Below, piece after piece: positions 12,470-14,057 of a DNA stretch of 14,057 nt. Numbering within the stretch: the stretch's first letter is position 1; each line of letters starts with the position of its first letter. Origin of the DNA: an uncultured Sphingomonas sp. Lineage in GTDB: Bacteria > Pseudomonadota > Alphaproteobacteria > Sphingomonadales > Sphingomonadaceae. The DNA lies in contig CADCWB010000247.1 in NCBI GenBank assembly GCA_902806295.1, positions 1-14,057 of the forward strand, written 5' to 3'. The notes beneath the pieces are model-generated. The model was not told the origin of the DNA. It did no database searches and was given only the letters and a program-made list of their open reading frames with translations. The position numbers were made by a program, and so were the translations under genes.

Positions 12470-14057
12470 ATGAAGACCGTTCAGCTACTCAACTACGCTC
12501 GCGACCAATGGCTGCCAGGCGACGCCGGCAGTCTGGCCGAGTTGCCGTCCGCGATCGATGGCTCGCCCGTTGCCCTGACCGGCTCGGGTGGGCTCGATTT
12601 CGCGGGTATGGCGACTTACGCCCGAGAGGTCGGCGGCCCAGCCCTCAGGCGCATGACCTTTCACGAGCGTGCGCGCATGCTGAAGGCGCTGGGCCTGGCG
12701 ATCATGGCGCGCAAGGAGGAGCTGTACGCGCTCAACTACGCCACCGGCTGCACCCGCAAGGACGGCTGGATCGATATCGAGGGCGGCGCGGGCACGCTGC
12801 TGTCCTTCTCATCGAAAGGCCGCCGCGAGCTGCCTGACGCGCATGTTTTGCTCGACGGACAGTTGGAGCCGCTGAGCAAGTCCGGGCTGTTTGTCGGCCA
12901 GCATGTCTTCACCTCGTTGCAGGGCGTCGCGCTGCACATCAACGCCTTCAACTTCCCCGTCTGGGGCATGCTCGAGAAGCTCGCGCCAACCCTGCTTGCC
13001 GGCGTGCCCGCGATCGTGAAGCCAGCCAGCGCCACCGCTTGGCTCGCGGAGGCTGCGTTCCGCGTGATGATCGAGGCCGGCGTCCTGCCGCCGGGCGCGG
13101 TGCAGCTGATTGTTGGCGGCGTCGGAGACCTGTTCGAGCACCTCAGCCTGCAGGACGTGGTCAGCTTCACCGGCTCGGCCGGGACCGCCATGAAGCTGCA
13201 GACCCACCCCGTCATCGCGAGTGAATCCGTCCGCTTCATCGCCGAGCGTGACAGTCTCAACGCCTCGATCCTCGGACCCGAAGCGGCTCCGGGCACGCCC
13301 GAGTTCGACCTGTTCGTGAAGGAAGTCGTCAATGAGATGACGGTCAAGGCGGGACAGAAGTGCACCGCCATTCGCCGCGCCCTTGTCCCAGCCGAGCAGA
13401 TCGACGCGGTCGAAGCCGCGGTTCGGAATTGCTTGGCCGCGACCACCGTGGGCGATCCGCGCGATGAGGGCAGCCAAATGGGCGCTCTCGTCAACCGTGC
13501 CCAACGCGAGGACGTGAAACAGCGCATCGCCGAGATCACCGCCGCCGGAGCGCGCGTCGTGGCGGGCAACCCCGATGCGAGCGTCGGCTTGGAGGGAGGC
13601 GCGTTCCTTCAGCCGGTGCTGCTGCGCACCGACGACCCGTGGACTTGCGACGCGGCGCACGATGTGGAGCCATTCGGTCCGGTCAGCACCGTCATGCCCT
13701 ACCGCGACCTCGACGATGCGGTGCGCCTTGCCAACCGCGGCCGCGGCAGTCTCGTGCTGTCGCTGTTCACCCACTCGCCAGCCGCCGCTCGCGAATTTGT
13801 GCTGGGTGCGGCCAGCTTCCATGGCCGTATGCTCGTGATCGATCGCACCAACGCCAAAGACTCGACGGGCCACGGCTCGCCCCTGCCCGTCCTCACCCAC
13901 GGCGGGCCGGGCCGGGCCGGCGGCGGCGAGGAGATGGGCGGCATTCGCGGCGTGATGCACTACATGCAACGCACCGCCATTCAGTCGTCGCTGGCGATGA
14001 TCGCCGCGATTACGGATCAGTACATCCCCGGCGGACCCAAGAATGTCGTCGAAACCC
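12470..14057 (+). CDS. paaZ: Oxepin-CoA hydrolase/3-oxo-5,6-dehydrosuberyl-CoA semialdehyde dehydrogenase PaaZ (3' end cut by window edge)
   Basis: 529 codons are visible. PaaZ hydrolytically opens the oxepin-CoA ring made by PaaG, then oxidises the aldehyde with NADP+. The visible part is the complete aldehyde dehydrogenase domain: FTSLQGVALHINAFNFPVWG (about 145-164), VKPAS (about 184-188), SFTGSAG, the general base Glu259 in AERDSLNAS, and catalytic Cys298 in AGQKCTAIRR. GHGSPLPVLTHGGPGRAGGG near the end is diagnostic of the PaaZ/PaaN family. E. coli PaaZ has 681 residues with a C-terminal MaoC-like hydratase domain; that region would lie past the right edge, so a dehydrogenase-only version is not excluded. 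GAGGTGA before the ATG at 12470 favours it over an in-frame ATG at 12446, which has no ribosome site. Confidence 0.92.
   Translation, partial: MKTVQLLNYARDQWLPGDAGSLAELPSAIDGSPVALTGSGGLDFAGMATYAREVGGPALRRMTFHERARMLKALGLAIMARKEELYALNYATGCTRKDGWIDIEGGAGTLLSFSSKGRRELPDAHVLLDGQLEPLSKSGLFVGQHVFTSLQGVALHINAFNFPVWGMLEKLAPTLLAGVPAIVKPASATAWLAEAAFRVMIEAGVLPPGAVQLIVGGVGDLFEHLSLQDVVSFTGSAGTAMKLQTHPVIASESVRFIAERDSLNASILGPEAAPGTPEFDLFVKEVVNEMTVKAGQKCTAIRRALVPAEQIDAVEAAVRNCLAATTVGDPRDEGSQMGALVNRAQREDVKQRIAEITAAGARVVAGNPDASVGLEGGAFLQPVLLRTDDPWTCDAAHDVEPFGPVSTVMPYRDLDDAVRLANRGRGSLVLSLFTHSPAAAREFVLGAASFHGRMLVIDRTNAKDSTGHGSPLPVLTHGGPGRAGGGEEMGGIRGVMHYMQRTAIQSSLAMIAAITDQYIPGGPKNVVET

Noticed and set aside
12446..12470. 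Upstream in-frame ATG for paaZ
   Set aside because: It has no ribosome site, while the ATG at 12470 has GAGGTGA at good spacing.
12809..13969. Minus-strand open frame (386 codons) opposite paaZ
   Set aside because: It is antisense to strongly conserved PaaZ motifs and has no family resemblance of its own.
1..14057. CRISPR arrays, tRNA or rRNA genes, insertion sequences, riboswitches of known class
   Set aside because: No regularly spaced repeats, cloverleaf-like segments, transposase motifs or terminal inverted repeats were recognised on reading both strands; short tRNA fragments cannot be ruled out by eye alone.

Overview
The window is a high-GC, gene-dense chromosomal segment that looks alphaproteobacterial, most likely from a sphingomonad. 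This is inferred from protein flavour, a near-perfect EcfG-type general stress promoter, and REP-like palindromes of a kind I associate with sphingomonad genomes. No species can be named from the sequence alone. I see no tRNA, rRNA, CRISPR array, transposase or integrase.

Left part (1-1961, minus strand): a two-gene unit made of a membrane-anchored SRPBCC (cyclase/dehydrase-like) protein and a zinc alcohol/formaldehyde dehydrogenase that runs off the left edge. An EcfG-type promoter (GGAAC-N16-CGTT) lies directly upstream, so this looks like a general-stress unit separate from the catabolic genes next to it.

Centre (1967-9660, minus strand): one tight operon transcribed paaA-paaB-paaC-paaE, then an AspC/TyrB-type aminotransferase, a fused alpha-beta 2-oxoacid dehydrogenase E1, and a lipoyl acyltransferase E2. 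Junctions after paaB overlap or nearly touch. Read as a pathway, the aminotransferase would turn phenylalanine into phenylpyruvate. E1/E2, with an E3 from elsewhere, would convert phenylpyruvate oxidatively to phenylacetyl-CoA, and PaaABCE would epoxidise the ring. The usual free-phenylacetate step and its ligase PaaK are absent from the window. So is paaD, which normally sits between paaC and paaE.

Right part (9726-14057, plus strand): divergent from paaA across 65 bp are a luciferase-like flavin oxidoreductase, paaG (epoxide isomerase), a cold-shock protein with a structured leader, two small uncharacterised ORFs, and the 5' part of paaZ (ring-opening hydrolase/aldehyde dehydrogenase), cut by the right edge. 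PaaG and PaaZ continue the same route after the epoxidase, so the pathway is split into two divergent arms. PaaK, PaaF, PaaH, PaaJ, PaaI, a lipoamide dehydrogenase and a PaaX/PaaR regulator are not in the window.

The main point of interest is the phenylpyruvate dehydrogenase-like module embedded in a paa epoxidase operon. Secondary points are the missing paaD, a possible RNA thermoswitch before the cold-shock gene, a probably leaderless paaA, the EcfG promoter, and REP-like sequence inside the E2 linker.
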